Below are positions 29,081-39,093 of a stretch of DNA of 64,000 nucleotides, piece by piece (within the stretch, counting starts at the first letter, position 1; each line of letters starts with the position of its first letter). Under the pieces are notes generated by a model, which saw only the letters and a list, made by a program, of their open reading frames with translations, did no database searches and was not told the origin of the DNA. A program made the translations under genes and the position numbers. Origin of the DNA: an uncultured Sulfitobacter sp. (GTDB lineage Bacteria > Pseudomonadota > Alphaproteobacteria > Rhodobacterales > Rhodobacteraceae). Location of the stretch: positions 62,001-126,000 of the forward strand of contig NZ_CANMQD010000004.1 in NCBI RefSeq assembly GCF_947499945.1. The letters are read 5' to 3'.

Positions 29081-29091
29081 GAAGGGCATCA

Positions 29092-30627
29092 GTGCCAAAA
29101 AAGACCACCTTTACGGACAAGATGATGCAGCTCCCGCTGTTTTTGCTGCTGTTTGGGGTGAGTGCGCTGTCGATGTTTGTACCCGCTGCTTACGGCGCCG
29201 TGGCAGATCGCCACGAGACAAGTCAGGCGTTTTTCTATGCCGGGCTTTTAGGGACCTTGGCCTTTGCGCTCATCTCGGTCGCCCATGCGGGACGCGCACC
29301 CCGTCACGGCGCATTGGGGCCGCTGCTCTCGCTGTTCTCGGCTTTTGTTTTTTTGCCTGTTTTCTTTGCAATTCCCTTTGTCGAAGCATTGCCCACAACC
29401 CGGTTCTATAACGCTTACTTTGAGATGGTGAGCGCGCTGACCACTACGGGTGCGACGCTTTTTGATGATCCGACACGGCTGGGACCGGCGCTGCATCTGT
29501 GGCGTGCACAGGTAGGATGGATGGGCGGATTACTCATGTGGGTGGCCGCTGTGGCAATCCTTGCGCCGCTCAACCTTGGCGGTTTTGAAGTTACCGCACA
29601 AGCAGAACCGGGCCGCCGCGAAACAGGTCTTTATGAGACCGCACCGCTCAACCCGCGCCGCCGCATCTGGCGCGCGGCACAAATGCTCGCACCGCTTTAT
29701 GGCGGACTGACGCTTCTACTGTGGGTGTTGCTGGTTTTTGCAGGGCAGGACCCTTTCGGGGCCTTGTGCCATGCAATGTCTGTGATGGCGACGTCAGGGA
29801 TATCCGCCAGCGGCGGTGTCGAGGGTGCCTCTGTGGGCCTTGTGGGTGAGATCATCATGGCAATGTTTATGCTTTTTGCGCTTTCACGCCTGACCTTTTC
29901 CTCCGATACCATGACTGCCTCTCAAGGGGGGCTACGCACCGATCCTGAATTTCGCATCGGTTTGAGTATTGTGGTGATCGTGCCTGCAATTTTGTTCGCG
30001 CGGCATTTTATCGGCGCGTTCGAGCTTGAGAGTGAAGACACTATTCTGGGCGCGCTCGCTGCTCTGTGGGGCTCATTGTTTACCGTGTTGTCCTTCATGT
30101 CGACCACGGGATTTGTCTCGGAGTACTGGAGCGAGACACAAAGCTGGTCAGGCTTGGGAACACCGGGGTTGATCCTGATGGGGCTCGCGCTGGTTGGCGG
30201 CGGCGTGGCGACCACTGCGGGCGGTGTAAAGCTGTTGCGGGTCTTCGCGCTTTACCGAAACGCAATGCGCGAGATGGAGCAGCTGGTCCATCCCAATTCC
30301 GTCTCTGGCGCCGGGGTTGCGGGGCGGCGTTTGCAATCGGGTGGGGCGTTCATCGCTTGGATATTCTTTATGCTTTTTGCGCTTTCATTTGCCGCGGTCA
30401 CTCTTGCGCTGACCCTTGTAGGGGTCACCTTTGAGGAGGCGCTCGTTCTTTCAATTGCGATGCTGTCGACGACTGGTCCCCTCACCGAAGTTGGCGGGCA
30501 AGAGCCGATTGTGTTGATGTCACTCGGCGATTCAGCCAAAGCAATCCTTGCGGGAGCAATGGTTTTGGGGCGTCTTGAAACGCTTGCGATCATTGCTTTG
30601 CTGACGCCCGACCTGTGGCGTAGCTGA
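29092..30627 (+). CDS. trkH: Potassium transporter TrkH
   Basis: A 511-residue inner-membrane K+ channel-like subunit with the four membrane-pore-membrane repeats of the TrkH/KtrB family. Selectivity-loop segments such as SALTTTGATL, SVMATSGISASGG and SMLSTTGPLT-like stretches are visible. It uses a GTG start at 29092 (GTGCCAAAA), with GGAAGGG upstream. With TrkA it takes up K+ for turgor and pH control. A weak hairpin follows at 30639-30659 with T-rich sequence. Confidence 0.93.
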   Translation: MPKKTTFTDKMMQLPLFLLLFGVSALSMFVPAAYGAVADRHETSQAFFYAGLLGTLAFALISVAHAGRAPRHGALGPLLSLFSAFVFLPVFFAIPFVEALPTTRFYNAYFEMVSALTTTGATLFDDPTRLGPALHLWRAQVGWMGGLLMWVAAVAILAPLNLGGFEVTAQAEPGRRETGLYETAPLNPRRRIWRAAQMLAPLYGGLTLLLWVLLVFAGQDPFGALCHAMSVMATSGISASGGVEGASVGLVGEIIMAMFMLFALSRLTFSSDTMTASQGGLRTDPEFRIGLSIVVIVPAILFARHFIGAFELESEDTILGALAALWGSLFTVLSFMSTTGFVSEYWSETQSWSGLGTPGLILMGLALVGGGVATTAGGVKLLRVFALYRNAMREMEQLVHPNSVSGAGVAGRRLQSGGAFIAWIFFMLFALSFAAVTLALTLVGVTFEEALVLSIAMLSTTGPLTEVGGQEPIVLMSLGDSAKAILAGAMVLGRLETLAIIALLTPDLWRS

Positions 30628-30638
30628 CACGCGTAGAG

Positions 30639-30667
30639 CCAGCCCTTTGCAATTGCTGGATTTTGGG
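30639..30667 (+). terminator. Possible weak terminator after trkH
   Basis: A 5-bp stem, CCAGC with GCTGG, is followed by ATTTTGGGGG. The stem is short and the T-run interrupted, so some transcription into hfq is likely. Confidence 0.3.
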
Positions 30668-30753
30668 GGTTTAAACTTCGTTTATCGCACTTCATAGTCA
30701 ACCTCGACGTGCCGATTGCGGCTAATGACAAGAAAAAAATGAAAGATCAAACT

Positions 30754-30993
30754 ATGGCGTCTGATAGACAGAACCTTCAGGATGCGTTCCTGAACCACGT
30801 ACGTAAGACTAAAGTACCGGTAACAATTTTCCTGATTAACGGGGTCAAATTGCAGGGTGTAATTACCTGGTTTGATAATTTTTGTGTTCTGCTGCGCCGT
30901 GACGGCCAATCCCAGCTTGTCTACAAGCATGCAATTTCGACCATCATGCCAAGCCAGCCGATCAGCCTGTATGAGGGCGAAGACGCTAATTGA
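30754..30993 (+). CDS. hfq: RNA chaperone Hfq
   Basis: A 79-residue Sm-like protein that forms hexamers and pairs small RNAs with mRNAs. The Sm1 motif lies at about 20-55, and the Sm2 motif is present as LVYKHAIST. The N-terminus ([18 protein letters not shown]) and the C-terminus (SLYEGEDAN) match alphaproteobacterial Hfq, which has a short tail. ATG at 30754 is chosen although its ribosome-binding site is weak; ATG codons upstream are in frame. The stop overlaps the hflX TTG start by three bases. Confidence 0.95.
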   Translation: MASDRQNLQDAFLNHVRKTKVPVTIFLINGVKLQGVITWFDNFCVLLRRDGQSQLVYKHAISTIMPSQPISLYEGEDAN

Positions 30994-32288
30994 GCAAAAC
31001 ACAATTCCAGATTGATGAGACAGATGGCCCCGCGCTGACGCGTGCTTGGGTGCTGCATCCTGACATCAAAAACGACAATGACCGTCGCGATCCCGTGCCG
31101 GCATTGGCGGAAGCTGTGGCACTGGCCGAAGCACTCCCGAACCTCGAAGTTGTGGGTCAAGATATCGTTCCGCTGCGCACCGTAAATGCGGGGCAGTTGT
31201 TTGGAAAAGGCAAAATTGCTGATTTCAAAGAAATCCTGAGCGAGAACGAAATTGAGTTGGTGTTGGTGGACGGTCCTGTCACACCTGTACAGCAGCGCAA
31301 CCTTGAAAAGGCGTGGAATGTAAAACTCCTCGACCGCACGGGGCTTATCCTTGAGATTTTCAGTGACCGTGCCGCCACCCGTGAGGGGGTGTTGCAGGTC
31401 GAGATGGCCGCCCTTAACTACCAGCGCACGCGTCTGGTGCGGGCTTGGACCCACTTGGAACGTCAGCGTGGTGGCCTCGGCTTTGTCGGTGGTCCGGGTG
31501 AAACGCAGATCGAATCCGACCGCCGTGCCATTGACGAGCAGTTGGTCCGCTTGCGCCGCCAGCTTGATAAAGTGGTGAAAACCCGCGCATTGCACCGTGC
31601 GGCACGCGCCAAGATACCTTTCCCGATTGTCGCCCTTGTTGGTTATACCAATGCGGGAAAATCGACTCTGTTCAACCGCCTGACAGGTGCGGATGTGATG
31701 GCAAAAGATATGCTGTTTGCGACGCTGGACCCCACAATGCGCAGCCTCGAATTGCTCGACGGGCCAGAAATCATCCTCAGCGACACGGTTGGTTTTATCT
31801 CCGACTTGCCGACCGAGTTGGTCGCGGCCTTTCGTGCCACCCTCGAAGAAGTGCTGGCCGCTGATATCGTCTTGCACGTGCGCGACATTTCACACGCAGA
31901 AAGCGAGGAGCAGGCCCGCAATGTACGCGATATTCTGACATCGCTGGGAGTGCCCGAGGATACCCGCACTTTTGAAGTCTGGAACAAGCTTGACCTGCTG
32001 CCACCCGACCGTGCCGAAGCTGTCCGCGAACGGGCAAAGCGCGACGATTCAGTGTTGGCAATCTCATCCATTACAGGTGAGGGGCTTGAACTGCTCCAAG
32101 CCACAGTGGCAGAGGCGCTCCAAGGGGCGCTGCGCACGGCCGAACTGTCGCTGCCCTTTTCTGACGGGCGCAAGCGTGCGTGGCTCTTTGCACAGGACGT
32201 GGTGGTGAGCGAGACACAGACGGATGAAGGGTTTGATTTGGTGGTGCGGTGGTCCGCTGACGTGGAGGCCGCGTACCAGCGCCTCTAG
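30990..32288 (+). CDS. hflX: Ribosome-associated GTPase HflX
   Basis: A 432-residue GTPase that binds the 50S subunit and rescues or splits stalled ribosomes. An N-terminal HflX domain (about 20-190, with [10 protein letters not shown]) precedes the G domain: G1 [10 protein letters not shown] near 217-226 and G3 DTVGF. It begins with TTG at 30990, overlapping the hfq stop as TTGA, the same linkage as in other alphaproteobacteria. The start codon is rare but no better one is nearby. Confidence 0.94.
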   Translation: MSKTQFQIDETDGPALTRAWVLHPDIKNDNDRRDPVPALAEAVALAEALPNLEVVGQDIVPLRTVNAGQLFGKGKIADFKEILSENEIELVLVDGPVTPVQQRNLEKAWNVKLLDRTGLILEIFSDRAATREGVLQVEMAALNYQRTRLVRAWTHLERQRGGLGFVGGPGETQIESDRRAIDEQLVRLRRQLDKVVKTRALHRAARAKIPFPIVALVGYTNAGKSTLFNRLTGADVMAKDMLFATLDPTMRSLELLDGPEIILSDTVGFISDLPTELVAAFRATLEEVLAADIVLHVRDISHAESEEQARNVRDILTSLGVPEDTRTFEVWNKLDLLPPDRAEAVRERAKRDDSVLAISSITGEGLELLQATVAEALQGALRTAELSLPFSDGRKRAWLFAQDVVVSETQTDEGFDLVVRWSADVEAAYQRL

Positions 32289-32343
32289 CCTTTTGCGGGG
32301 TTTGCCACATATAGAGCAATGAATGCCCCAGAAGGAGCCCCAC

Positions 32344-32748
32344 ATGTCTTATGCCGTCGTCTATATCGCTACGTTTGCAGCTTTCCTCATCGCCGATTTC
32401 ATAGGGCTGAGCTACTTCATTAAACCAATTTTCGCCCGCGATATCGGACCATTGATGCTCGATGAGTTTCGGGTGCTGCCGGCGTTCCTGTTTTATGCAT
32501 TTTTGATTTTTGTGGTGATGTGGTTTGTCGCTTGGCCTGCACTTGATGCGGATAAATCGCTTTGGTGGGTCTTTGGGTCTGCCGCTCTGATCGGTGCGGC
32601 CTCCTACGGTACGTTCGAATTCACGAATTATGCGATTTTGCGCGATTGGACGCCGACCTTGGTTATGGTGGACCTCACGTGGGGCACAGTTGTGACCGGC
32701 GCTACTGCGGTGACGGGCGTGGCAATCACCCGCGCTGTCGGCTTGTAA
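32344..32748 (+). CDS. DUF2177 family membrane protein
   Basis: A 134-residue integral membrane protein with four predicted helices, matching the DUF2177 pattern (ADFIGLSYFIKPIFARDIGPLM and YGTFEFTNYAILRDW). The function is unknown. AGAAGGAG lies upstream of the ATG. It is monocistronic, between hflX and a convergent pseudouridine synthase gene. Confidence 0.86.
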   Translation: MSYAVVYIATFAAFLIADFIGLSYFIKPIFARDIGPLMLDEFRVLPAFLFYAFLIFVVMWFVAWPALDADKSLWWVFGSAALIGAASYGTFEFTNYAILRDWTPTLVMVDLTWGTVVTGATAVTGVAITRAVGL

Positions 32749-32751
32749 GTT

Positions 32752-33321
32752 TCAGGCACCGTTCGCGGCGGCAAAGCGCCATGCACCTGGGCGAAGCTGG
32801 TTAAGCTGCCAGTCCCCCACTTGGACACGGATCAGGCGCAGGGTTGGCAGGCCCACATGGGCGGTCATGCGCCGCACTTGGCGGTTGCGCCCCTCTGTTA
32901 TCGTGATCGACAGCCACGCATCGGGCACAGATTTACGAAAGCGCACAGGCGGGTCGCGTTCCCACAGATCATCGGGCGGATCGGTTTGAGTCACAAGCGC
33001 AGGGCGCGTAACGCCATCTTTGAGGCTCACTCCGCTGCGCAGCGCATCAAGCGCTGCTGTGTCGGGCGCCCCTTCGACCTGCACCAGATAGGTTTTTTCC
33101 AGTTTATATTTCGGGTTCGATATCCGCGCCTGTAACGGGCCATGGTCCGTCAGAACCATTAACCCTTCGCTGTCGCGGTCAAGGCGGCCAGCGGGGTAGA
33201 ACCCTTTTTCGTCAATGAAGCCAGAGAGCGTGGGCCGCGGTGAACCTTCGGTGCCTTTGTCGGTGAATTGCGACAAAACCCCAAAAGGTTTGTTAAACAG
33301 GATTACGCGCGGGGTGCTCAT
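32752..33321 (-). CDS. 23S rRNA pseudouridine synthase, RluE-like
   Basis: A 189-residue RsuA/RluE-type pseudouridine synthase that isomerises uridine in rRNA. The catalytic Asp48 lies in [10 protein letters not shown], and [15 protein letters not shown] further on is the family signature. It lacks the N-terminal S4 domain, as RluE does. The start overlaps the last four bases of the penicillin-acylase-like gene, so the two are cotranscribed. Confidence 0.9.
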   Translation of the reverse strand: MSTPRVILFNKPFGVLSQFTDKGTEGSPRPTLSGFIDEKGFYPAGRLDRDSEGLMVLTDHGPLQARISNPKYKLEKTYLVQVEGAPDTAALDALRSGVSLKDGVTRPALVTQTDPPDDLWERDPPVRFRKSVPDAWLSITITEGRNRQVRRMTAHVGLPTLRLIRVQVGDWQLNQLRPGAWRFAAANGA

Positions 33322-35786
33322 GGCGCTTGGGGGATCAACAAGGTCACACCAACAGCCGCCGCACGCGCCAGCTCTTGATCAAGCGACATTGGGATATATT
33401 CGCCACGCCGCCACAGTTGTGCCAAATCATCATAGTGGCGAGACAGGAAATGCCCGGATTGCCCTGTGGAAGAGACAAAGACAGAGCTGTCGGGATCGGC
33501 AAAGTCATAGACCCCGCGGTACCCCGCGCCGTGGACATTGTGGAATGGATTAGGGTCGGTGCCTTTGGTCCGGCCGCGCATAAGGGTATTGTCACCGCCA
33601 GATGTGCTTTGACGGATATTCACGAAATAGCGCAGCACAGGGACCGTCCCAAGCACAGGATGGTCATGGGTTGCCTGATGTGCATCGCCCCAGCGCAGGG
33701 ACTCAAGCGATGTACCATAGCTGTTGGAGATCGTCAGAAGCGCATCATCAAGAGCAAGCCGCGCCATATCTGCACATGTCTCGGTGGGGGCGGATTGGAA
33801 GACGTCACACCATGCGGAAGCACCCTCGATATTGCGAAACACCCGCTCGATGAACAGCGGCTCAACGTGATCAAATTCTGCGGCAAGCGGCCCCAATTCA
33901 TCCTGAATGAGCCGTGACTGGAGCGCGCGGAGCCATGTCGCATAGATCAGCGGCTCTGGGAGGTGCTCGTTCATCTCTCCCGACCAGCCGGCGAGCAAGC
34001 TCAACGCATCTTGGCGCAGTGCCTCGGGGGTGCCGTCAGGTGCTGCTTCTCCAGTAAACCAAAGCTCGGCCCCGATCAGCGGCAAGAGCGAGCGGGCGGT
34101 GAAGCTGACCGTGTCCAACTGTGCCTCGATAAAGCTGTCGCGGGTGTGGACCTGACGCCCCTGCATCAAACGCTGCCAACGCTGCACGCGCTGAGTGTCG
34201 CCCCACAGAAACGACATGTGGTTGGGAAAGGGGCGGTCTACTGTCTTGTTATTCGTATTACCCAATATCCCGCCTTCGGGGGCCACAAAACCGGGATTGG
34301 CGGTAAAGGGCAATGTCCCCTGCCAACGGTTTGCCTCAATCCAGCCCGGGCTGGGCATGCGCCCTTGGCTTTGATGGTTCGGATCACGTTTCGGCGCGGC
34401 ACCAATCGTTTTCAACGCAATGGTTTCGCGGTCCACCAGCGTCAGGTTCTGTGAGGGTGCGATGAACTTCTCCGTAGCACTTATCCCGTCAGCCACAGTT
34501 TTGGCCCGCATCAGCTCCATCGCGGCCTGAAGGGTGGTGTCGCGCTGGCTCAGCACCGTCCAGTTGACAGAGGCCACATGACCGGGGGGGGTAATTGCGC
34601 CAAGGTTATAATGGCTGCCCGGCAAGACAGGGCCATTGTCTGTCCAACGCAAGGTGAGCGTGACAGGATCAAGGTCTTTTACGTTAATGATCGAGGCCCG
34701 CGTGCGGAACTTCTTGAATCCCGTCGGCGTGCGGTATTCCTCGCGGTTGGCGGGGTTCAACTCTTCGATATAGACGTCCTGATCGTCGAGATAGGAGGAC
34801 GTCAGTCCCCAACCCAGATCAGCAGACCGACCCGTCAGGACCACGGGGATGCCTGGAATGGTCGCACCAATCACACCGCCTGTTTCAAGCTCAAGCCGTG
34901 ACAGATACCAGATAGAAGGCGCAGTGAGCCCAAGATGCGGATCATTGGCCAACAGCGTCCCCCCCGAGGCAGAGCGCGAAGGGGCCGCCGCCCAAGCATT
35001 TGACGCACCAGCAAAGGCAGTGCGTTTGAACGGAGACAATGGATGTGAGGTGTAGGGGGTGGCATCGGCAAATCGGGGTGCGTCAGGAAAGAGGCTTGCG
35101 AATTCGGGCAGCGCAGCAACGCCTGCGCCGGGTGCATCGGGCAAGATATCGCGCAGACGCGCATCGTCGGGCAGGGCAAGGGAGACACGGGCACGGGTTA
35201 CTTCGGCGTCCAAGTGGCCAGACAATTGCAAACCCATAAGTTTCACAAGGGCAACGCTGTCCGCAGGACGCCACGGTGCCATAGGAGCGTTAAACAGGAA
35301 CATCTCCGGCGCTCCACGGCCCAAGGCCTCCATGTTGATTTGGTCAAGACGCGCGTTCACGCCTGCGGAGTAAGCCCGCAAAGCAGATTGTGTAGCAGGA
35401 TCCAGCGCTTCCATCGATGCGACTGACAGCGCATAAATGTCAAAGCGGCGCAGGAGTTTGTCTGTATCAAGCGTTGCGGCACCAAACACTTCGGACAGAC
35501 GCCCTTGGGCTGTGCGACGCATGGTGGTCATCTGCCACATGCGGTCTTGGGCATGGGCAAATCCAAGACCAAAATACACATCCTCATCACGCGGGCCGAA
35601 AATGTGAGGGACATTGGCATTGTCGCGCACAATCTCGACAGGGCGCTCAAGGTTGGGGACTTCGACTTCGGCATTGTATTCCGGCAAAGACCGCGAGGCG
35701 AGCCAATAGACCATGGCAATCACCACCACACCAATCACCAGCATTGCGGCGGTCAGGCGGATCAGCCAGCGAAAAATCAGTGCCAT
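33318..35786 (-). CDS. Penicillin acylase family protein
   Basis: An 822-residue Ntn-hydrolase. A hydrophobic N-terminal segment (residues 5-30) acts as a signal or anchor. The catalytic residue of the mature beta chain is predicted to be Ser262 (GASNAW), freed by self-cleavage. The alpha-chain motif [16 protein letters not shown] is present near residue 71. Relatives hydrolyse penicillins or acyl-homoserine lactones, so quorum quenching is possible but unproven. The start ATG at 35786 is chosen because the extension to 35891 does not look like a protein start. It overlaps the pseudouridine synthase gene and is divergent from an oxidoreductase gene. Confidence 0.92.
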   Translation of the reverse strand: MALIFRWLIRLTAAMLVIGVVVIAMVYWLASRSLPEYNAEVEVPNLERPVEIVRDNANVPHIFGPRDEDVYFGLGFAHAQDRMWQMTTMRRTAQGRLSEVFGAATLDTDKLLRRFDIYALSVASMEALDPATQSALRAYSAGVNARLDQINMEALGRGAPEMFLFNAPMAPWRPADSVALVKLMGLQLSGHLDAEVTRARVSLALPDDARLRDILPDAPGAGVAALPEFASLFPDAPRFADATPYTSHPLSPFKRTAFAGASNAWAAAPSRSASGGTLLANDPHLGLTAPSIWYLSRLELETGGVIGATIPGIPVVLTGRSADLGWGLTSSYLDDQDVYIEELNPANREEYRTPTGFKKFRTRASIINVKDLDPVTLTLRWTDNGPVLPGSHYNLGAITPPGHVASVNWTVLSQRDTTLQAAMELMRAKTVADGISATEKFIAPSQNLTLVDRETIALKTIGAAPKRDPNHQSQGRMPSPGWIEANRWQGTLPFTANPGFVAPEGGILGNTNNKTVDRPFPNHMSFLWGDTQRVQRWQRLMQGRQVHTRDSFIEAQLDTVSFTARSLLPLIGAELWFTGEAAPDGTPEALRQDALSLLAGWSGEMNEHLPEPLIYATWLRALQSRLIQDELGPLAAEFDHVEPLFIERVFRNIEGASAWCDVFQSAPTETCADMARLALDDALLTISNSYGTSLESLRWGDAHQATHDHPVLGTVPVLRYFVNIRQSTSGGDNTLMRGRTKGTDPNPFHNVHGAGYRGVYDFADPDSSVFVSSTGQSGHFLSRHYDDLAQLWRRGEYIPMSLDQELARAAAVGVTLLIPQAP

Positions 35787-35822
35787 GCAGTAGAACCCCT
35801 GTGATGCCGCCCTTTGATGCGT

Positions 35823-35850
35823 TTGACGCAGGCGTGCGCGGTGATAGATA
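35823..35850 (+). promoter_or_regulatory. Predicted promoter of the beta-hydroxyacid dehydrogenase-like gene
   Basis: A near-consensus -35 box TTGACG (35823-35828) is followed after 16 bases by TAGATA (35845-35850). It lies in the 105-base divergent region, with the gene start at 35892. Confidence 0.4.
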
Positions 35851-35891
35851 CAAACGCAGCAATAGCGCAACATCAAAGCAAGGAAAAGCAC

Positions 35892-36767
35892 ATGACAAAG
35901 CTGGCATTTTTAGGTCTGGGCGTAATGGGAGCGCCGATGGCAGGGCATCTGCAAAAGGCAGGGCATGATGTTACGGTCTACAACCGCACAACATCCAAAG
36001 CCGCAGACTGGGCCAAAACCTATGGTGGCGGTCATGCGGCCACACCGCGCGAGGCCGTTGCAGGCGCGGATTTTGTCATGGCCTGTGTCGGCAATGACAA
36101 CGATCTTCGATCCGTTTGTTTGGGGGAGCACGGTGCCTTTGCAGGGATGGCCGAAGGGTCTGTTTTTGTGGATCACACAACTGTATCGGCTGCGGTCACA
36201 CGCGAGCTTAATGCAGCCGCCGCCGCGCTCAAAATCAGCTTTGTCGATGCGCCGATTTCTGGCGGTCAGGCCGGTGCAGAAAATGCACAACTTTCAATCA
36301 TGTGTGGCGGGGATCAGGCAGCTTTTGACACGGCTTTGCCCGCGATGGAGGTTTACTCCAAAATTTGCCGTCGCATTGGCGACAGCGGCGCGGGCCAAAT
36401 GACCAAAATGTGCAACCAGATCGCGATTGCGGGTGTCGTGCAGGGGTTATCCGAGGCCCTGCACTTCGCAGAAAAGGCAGGGCTTGATGGTCGCGCTGTG
36501 GTCGAAGTGATCTCGCAGGGCGCCGCAGGCAGCTGGCAGATGGCCAACCGCTATGAGACGATGATCGACAACGAATTCGAGCACGGATTCGCCGTGGATT
36601 GGATGCGCAAGGATCTGGGGATTTGTCTTGATACTGCTGATGAGACGGGTGCAAGCCTGCCGATCACCGCATTGGTCGATCAATTCTACAAGGATGTTCA
36701 GAAACTCGGTGGCGGACGTTGGGACACCTCAAGTCTGATCCAGCGTTTGCGCAGAATGGATATTTAA
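35892..36767 (+). CDS. NAD(P)-dependent beta-hydroxyacid dehydrogenase-like protein
   Basis: A 291-residue protein of the 3-hydroxyisobutyrate/tartronate semialdehyde/GLYR1 family. The N-terminal Rossmann motif is FLGLGVMGAPMAGHL. The substrate motif DAPISGG is at residues 119-125 and the catalytic Lys172 lies in GQMTKMCNQ. Relatives reduce small aldehydes or oxidise 3-hydroxy acids; the exact substrate is open. A promoter candidate lies upstream, AAGGAAAA before the ATG acts as the ribosome-binding site, and a strong terminator follows. Confidence 0.9.
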   Translation: MTKLAFLGLGVMGAPMAGHLQKAGHDVTVYNRTTSKAADWAKTYGGGHAATPREAVAGADFVMACVGNDNDLRSVCLGEHGAFAGMAEGSVFVDHTTVSAAVTRELNAAAAALKISFVDAPISGGQAGAENAQLSIMCGGDQAAFDTALPAMEVYSKICRRIGDSGAGQMTKMCNQIAIAGVVQGLSEALHFAEKAGLDGRAVVEVISQGAAGSWQMANRYETMIDNEFEHGFAVDWMRKDLGICLDTADETGASLPITALVDQFYKDVQKLGGGRWDTSSLIQRLRRMDI

Positions 36768-36775
36768 ATCATAAG

Positions 36776-36807
36776 CCTATGGCGCGATATTCATGTCGCG
36801 CCATAGG
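36776..36807. terminator. Strong bidirectional terminator hairpin
   Basis: A perfect 12-bp stem, CCTATGGCGCGA with TCGCGCCATAGG, has an eight-base loop. It lies between two convergent genes, with TTT after the stem on the plus strand. Confidence 0.85.
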
Positions 36808-36812
36808 TTTGT

Positions 36813-37379
36813 TCAGGGAATGATCCGTGTGTATTTGCTGCCCTCAAGGGTCGCGCCGATGCGCAGACCCGCACGGCCAAAGACAACGGCCAAGACAGGT
36901 GACAGCACCGTTGTTGTATCTGCGTTCACACTGTCACCACGGTCCGAAATCACATATTCGATATTCGCACCCGCAGCCCAGCCAGGCGAGCGGCGGAAAT
37001 TAGTCAGCGCGTCATTGGTCATAAAGAACAGTACGTGCGCGTATTGTTGTGCGCCGATCTGCAGACCGCCAGAGGCTTTTGTAACCGAATAGTAATCAAC
37101 CGAAGTATCATTTACCCGCAGCGCTCCGCGTCCGAATGCGCCGCCAAGGCCAAGGCCCGCTTCGGTGACCAATGGCATCACGAGCATGCCGTTGGATTTT
37201 TCGGCCAGGGTCCGCGTGTTGGGGAACTCGCGGTACATCTGCTCTAGTGTGGTATTTACCCGCGCATCGATTGTGCCAGCGCCGGTAGAACCTACGCCAT
37301 TACCGCATGCGGCCAGAGTGGTGGTGCCAGCAACCGCGCCCAACGCAAATGCGCGGCGCGTAAGTATAGAATGGGTCAT
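36813..37379 (-). CDS. SYLF/Ysc84-domain lipoprotein
   Basis: A 188-residue secreted lipoprotein. A lipobox with Cys25 (TLAAC) ends a signal peptide that begins with a twin-arginine-like TRRAFALGA, so export through Tat is possible. The rest is a SYLF (Ysc84-type, lipid-binding) domain, including the GLQIGAQ segment and the C-terminal GLRIGATLEGSKYTRI region. Bacterial members are envelope proteins of uncertain role. It is flanked by the terminator hairpin and lies 136 bases from trmL. Confidence 0.88.
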   Translation of the reverse strand: MTHSILTRRAFALGAVAGTTTLAACGNGVGSTGAGTIDARVNTTLEQMYREFPNTRTLAEKSNGMLVMPLVTEAGLGLGGAFGRGALRVNDTSVDYYSVTKASGGLQIGAQQYAHVLFFMTNDALTNFRRSPGWAAGANIEYVISDRGDSVNADTTTVLSPVLAVVFGRAGLRIGATLEGSKYTRIIP

Positions 37380-37515
37380 ATGATTTGCCTGTCTTGATTA
37401 CACTGCTCAACAAAGTGCCGGTTTGCCCGACTTGTCCCCACCTATAGGCGGTTTTTTGCAGGTTGTCATGAGGTTTGAACAGGTTGGCGAAAAGATGCTG
37501 TTTTAGCTACGCAGC

Positions 37516-37974
37516 TCAGCCGCCCAACTGTGTGCGCATGGCCTGATATACGACTGCCGTGGCAACATTTGCCAGATTGAGCGAGCGTACCTTCGGGTTT
37601 AGCATCGGTAGGTGAAAGACGCGGTCCTCTACATCATCAAGGATCGTTCGCGGCAGGCCCGCAGACTCGCATCCGAATACAAGATAAGCGTCCTTCTGGA
37701 ACTCAGGCTCATAGATGCTCCGTGTGCCATGTTCCTCAAAAAAGTAGAGGTGATCGTGCGCAGGCTGTCGGGCTGAGATGAACGCCTCCCAGCTGTCATA
37801 TTCCGCCAAGGTCACGTGTTTCCAGTAATCGGTCCCCGCACGGCGTACTGATTTCTCATCCAGAGAAAAGCCGTAAGGCTTTATCAGGATAAGCTCCATA
37901 TTCAGCGCCACGCATGTCCGCCCGATTGCGCCTGTGTTGAACGGGATTTCAGGGGTGACCAGCACCACCTTCAT
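37516..37974 (-). CDS. trmL: tRNA (cytidine(34)-2'-O)-methyltransferase
   Basis: A 152-residue SPOUT methyltransferase that 2'-O-methylates the wobble nucleotide of tRNA-Leu. The knot motifs NTGAIGRTCVALN, FGCESAGLP and RSLNLANVATAVVYQ are in order. ATG at 37974 begins the family N-terminus MKVVLVTPEIPFNTG; the in-frame extension to 38004 is unsupported. The hemB stop lies seven bases upstream, so the two are probably cotranscribed. Confidence 0.94.
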   Translation of the reverse strand: MKVVLVTPEIPFNTGAIGRTCVALNMELILIKPYGFSLDEKSVRRAGTDYWKHVTLAEYDSWEAFISARQPAHDHLYFFEEHGTRSIYEPEFQKDAYLVFGCESAGLPRTILDDVEDRVFHLPMLNPKVRSLNLANVATAVVYQAMRTQLGG

Positions 37975-37981
37975 ACAAGGA

Positions 37982-38995
37982 TCATCCACGTGGCGTTTGT
38001 GCATTCAGCAGACGCGCAGCGGCAGGGGCGAAATATGTAAGGATGCCGTCACAGCCTGCGCGTTTGAAGGCCAACAGGCTTTCCATCATCACACGTTCTT
38101 CGTTAATCATGCCTTGGGTCGCAGCCGCCTTGATCATGCTGTATTCGCCCGACACCTGATAGGCAAAGGTCGGCGCACCAAACGCATCTTTCACGCGGCG
38201 GCATATGTCGAGGTAGGGCAGGCCGGGTTTGACCATGACCATATCCGCGCCCTCGGCCAGATCACGCGCCACAAGGCGGAGCGCTTCATCACTGTTGGCG
38301 GGATCCATTTGGTAGGTTTTCTTGTCACCTGTGAGCGCACCTGATGCGCCAACCGCATCACGGAACGGGCCATAGAACGCACTGGCGTATTTCGCGGCAT
38401 AGCTGAGGATCATAACATTGCGGTGGCCGTCCGCCTCCAGCCCTGCGCGGATCGCGCCGATGCGCCCGTCCATCATATCGGACGGCCCGATAATATCTGC
38501 ACCCGCACGGGCTTGCTCCACTGACATCTTCACCAAAGCCTCGACCGTCTCGTCATTGATGATCTCACCGTCCACGACAAAGCCGTCATGCCCGTTGATG
38601 TTATAGGTATCGAGCGCCACGTCAGTCATGATGACCAGATCAGGCAGCACAGCCTTGATCGCGCGAATGGCGCGGTTCACGTGGTTGTCAGGATCCCATG
38701 CACCTGCACAATCCTCGGTGCGCTCTTCGAGACCAGTATAGGGGAATAGACACAGCGCCCCGATGCCAAGGTCCCAAGCCTCTTTTGCGGCCTCTACAAT
38801 CCGGTCAACCGAATGTCGCATCACCCCGGGCATGGAAGGGATTTCTTCCACGATATTTTCACCACTGCGCACAAACACTGGCCAGATGAAATCAGCAGGC
38901 GAGAGGTAGTTTTCACGCACCAATCCGCGGATGCCCTCATTCTGGCGCACACGGCGCAGGCGGGTCGCGGGAAAGGGAGCTTGGATGGGCTGCAT
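37982..38995 (-). CDS. hemB: Delta-aminolevulinic acid dehydratase (porphobilinogen synthase)
   Basis: A 337-residue cytoplasmic enzyme joining two 5-aminolevulinates into porphobilinogen for heme, bacteriochlorophyll or cobalamin. The two active-site lysines fall at Lys202 (AAKYASAFYGP) and Lys256 (MVKPGLP). The zinc-binding Cys triad of the E. coli type is replaced by Ala127, Asp129 and Asp137 (DVALDTYNINGHDGF), which marks the Mg-dependent class. GAGGA lies upstream of the start. trmL follows on the same strand. Confidence 0.96.
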   Translation of the reverse strand: MQPIQAPFPATRLRRVRQNEGIRGLVRENYLSPADFIWPVFVRSGENIVEEIPSMPGVMRHSVDRIVEAAKEAWDLGIGALCLFPYTGLEERTEDCAGAWDPDNHVNRAIRAIKAVLPDLVIMTDVALDTYNINGHDGFVVDGEIINDETVEALVKMSVEQARAGADIIGPSDMMDGRIGAIRAGLEADGHRNVMILSYAAKYASAFYGPFRDAVGASGALTGDKKTYQMDPANSDEALRLVARDLAEGADMVMVKPGLPYLDICRRVKDAFGAPTFAYQVSGEYSMIKAAATQGMINEERVMMESLLAFKRAGCDGILTYFAPAAARLLNAQTPRG

Positions 38996-39093
38996 GGGCG
39001 TGGTCCTCGGGCTGATATGTCAGTCAAAGTTGACACGTATTTTTGCCATGCTCAAGAGCCCTCTAGGGGTAGGAATTACCAACGCACCCCGCT

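Noticed and set aside
30921-31877. Long minus-strand ORF opposite hflX
   Set aside because: It is a shadow of the HflX gene, which has full domain support.
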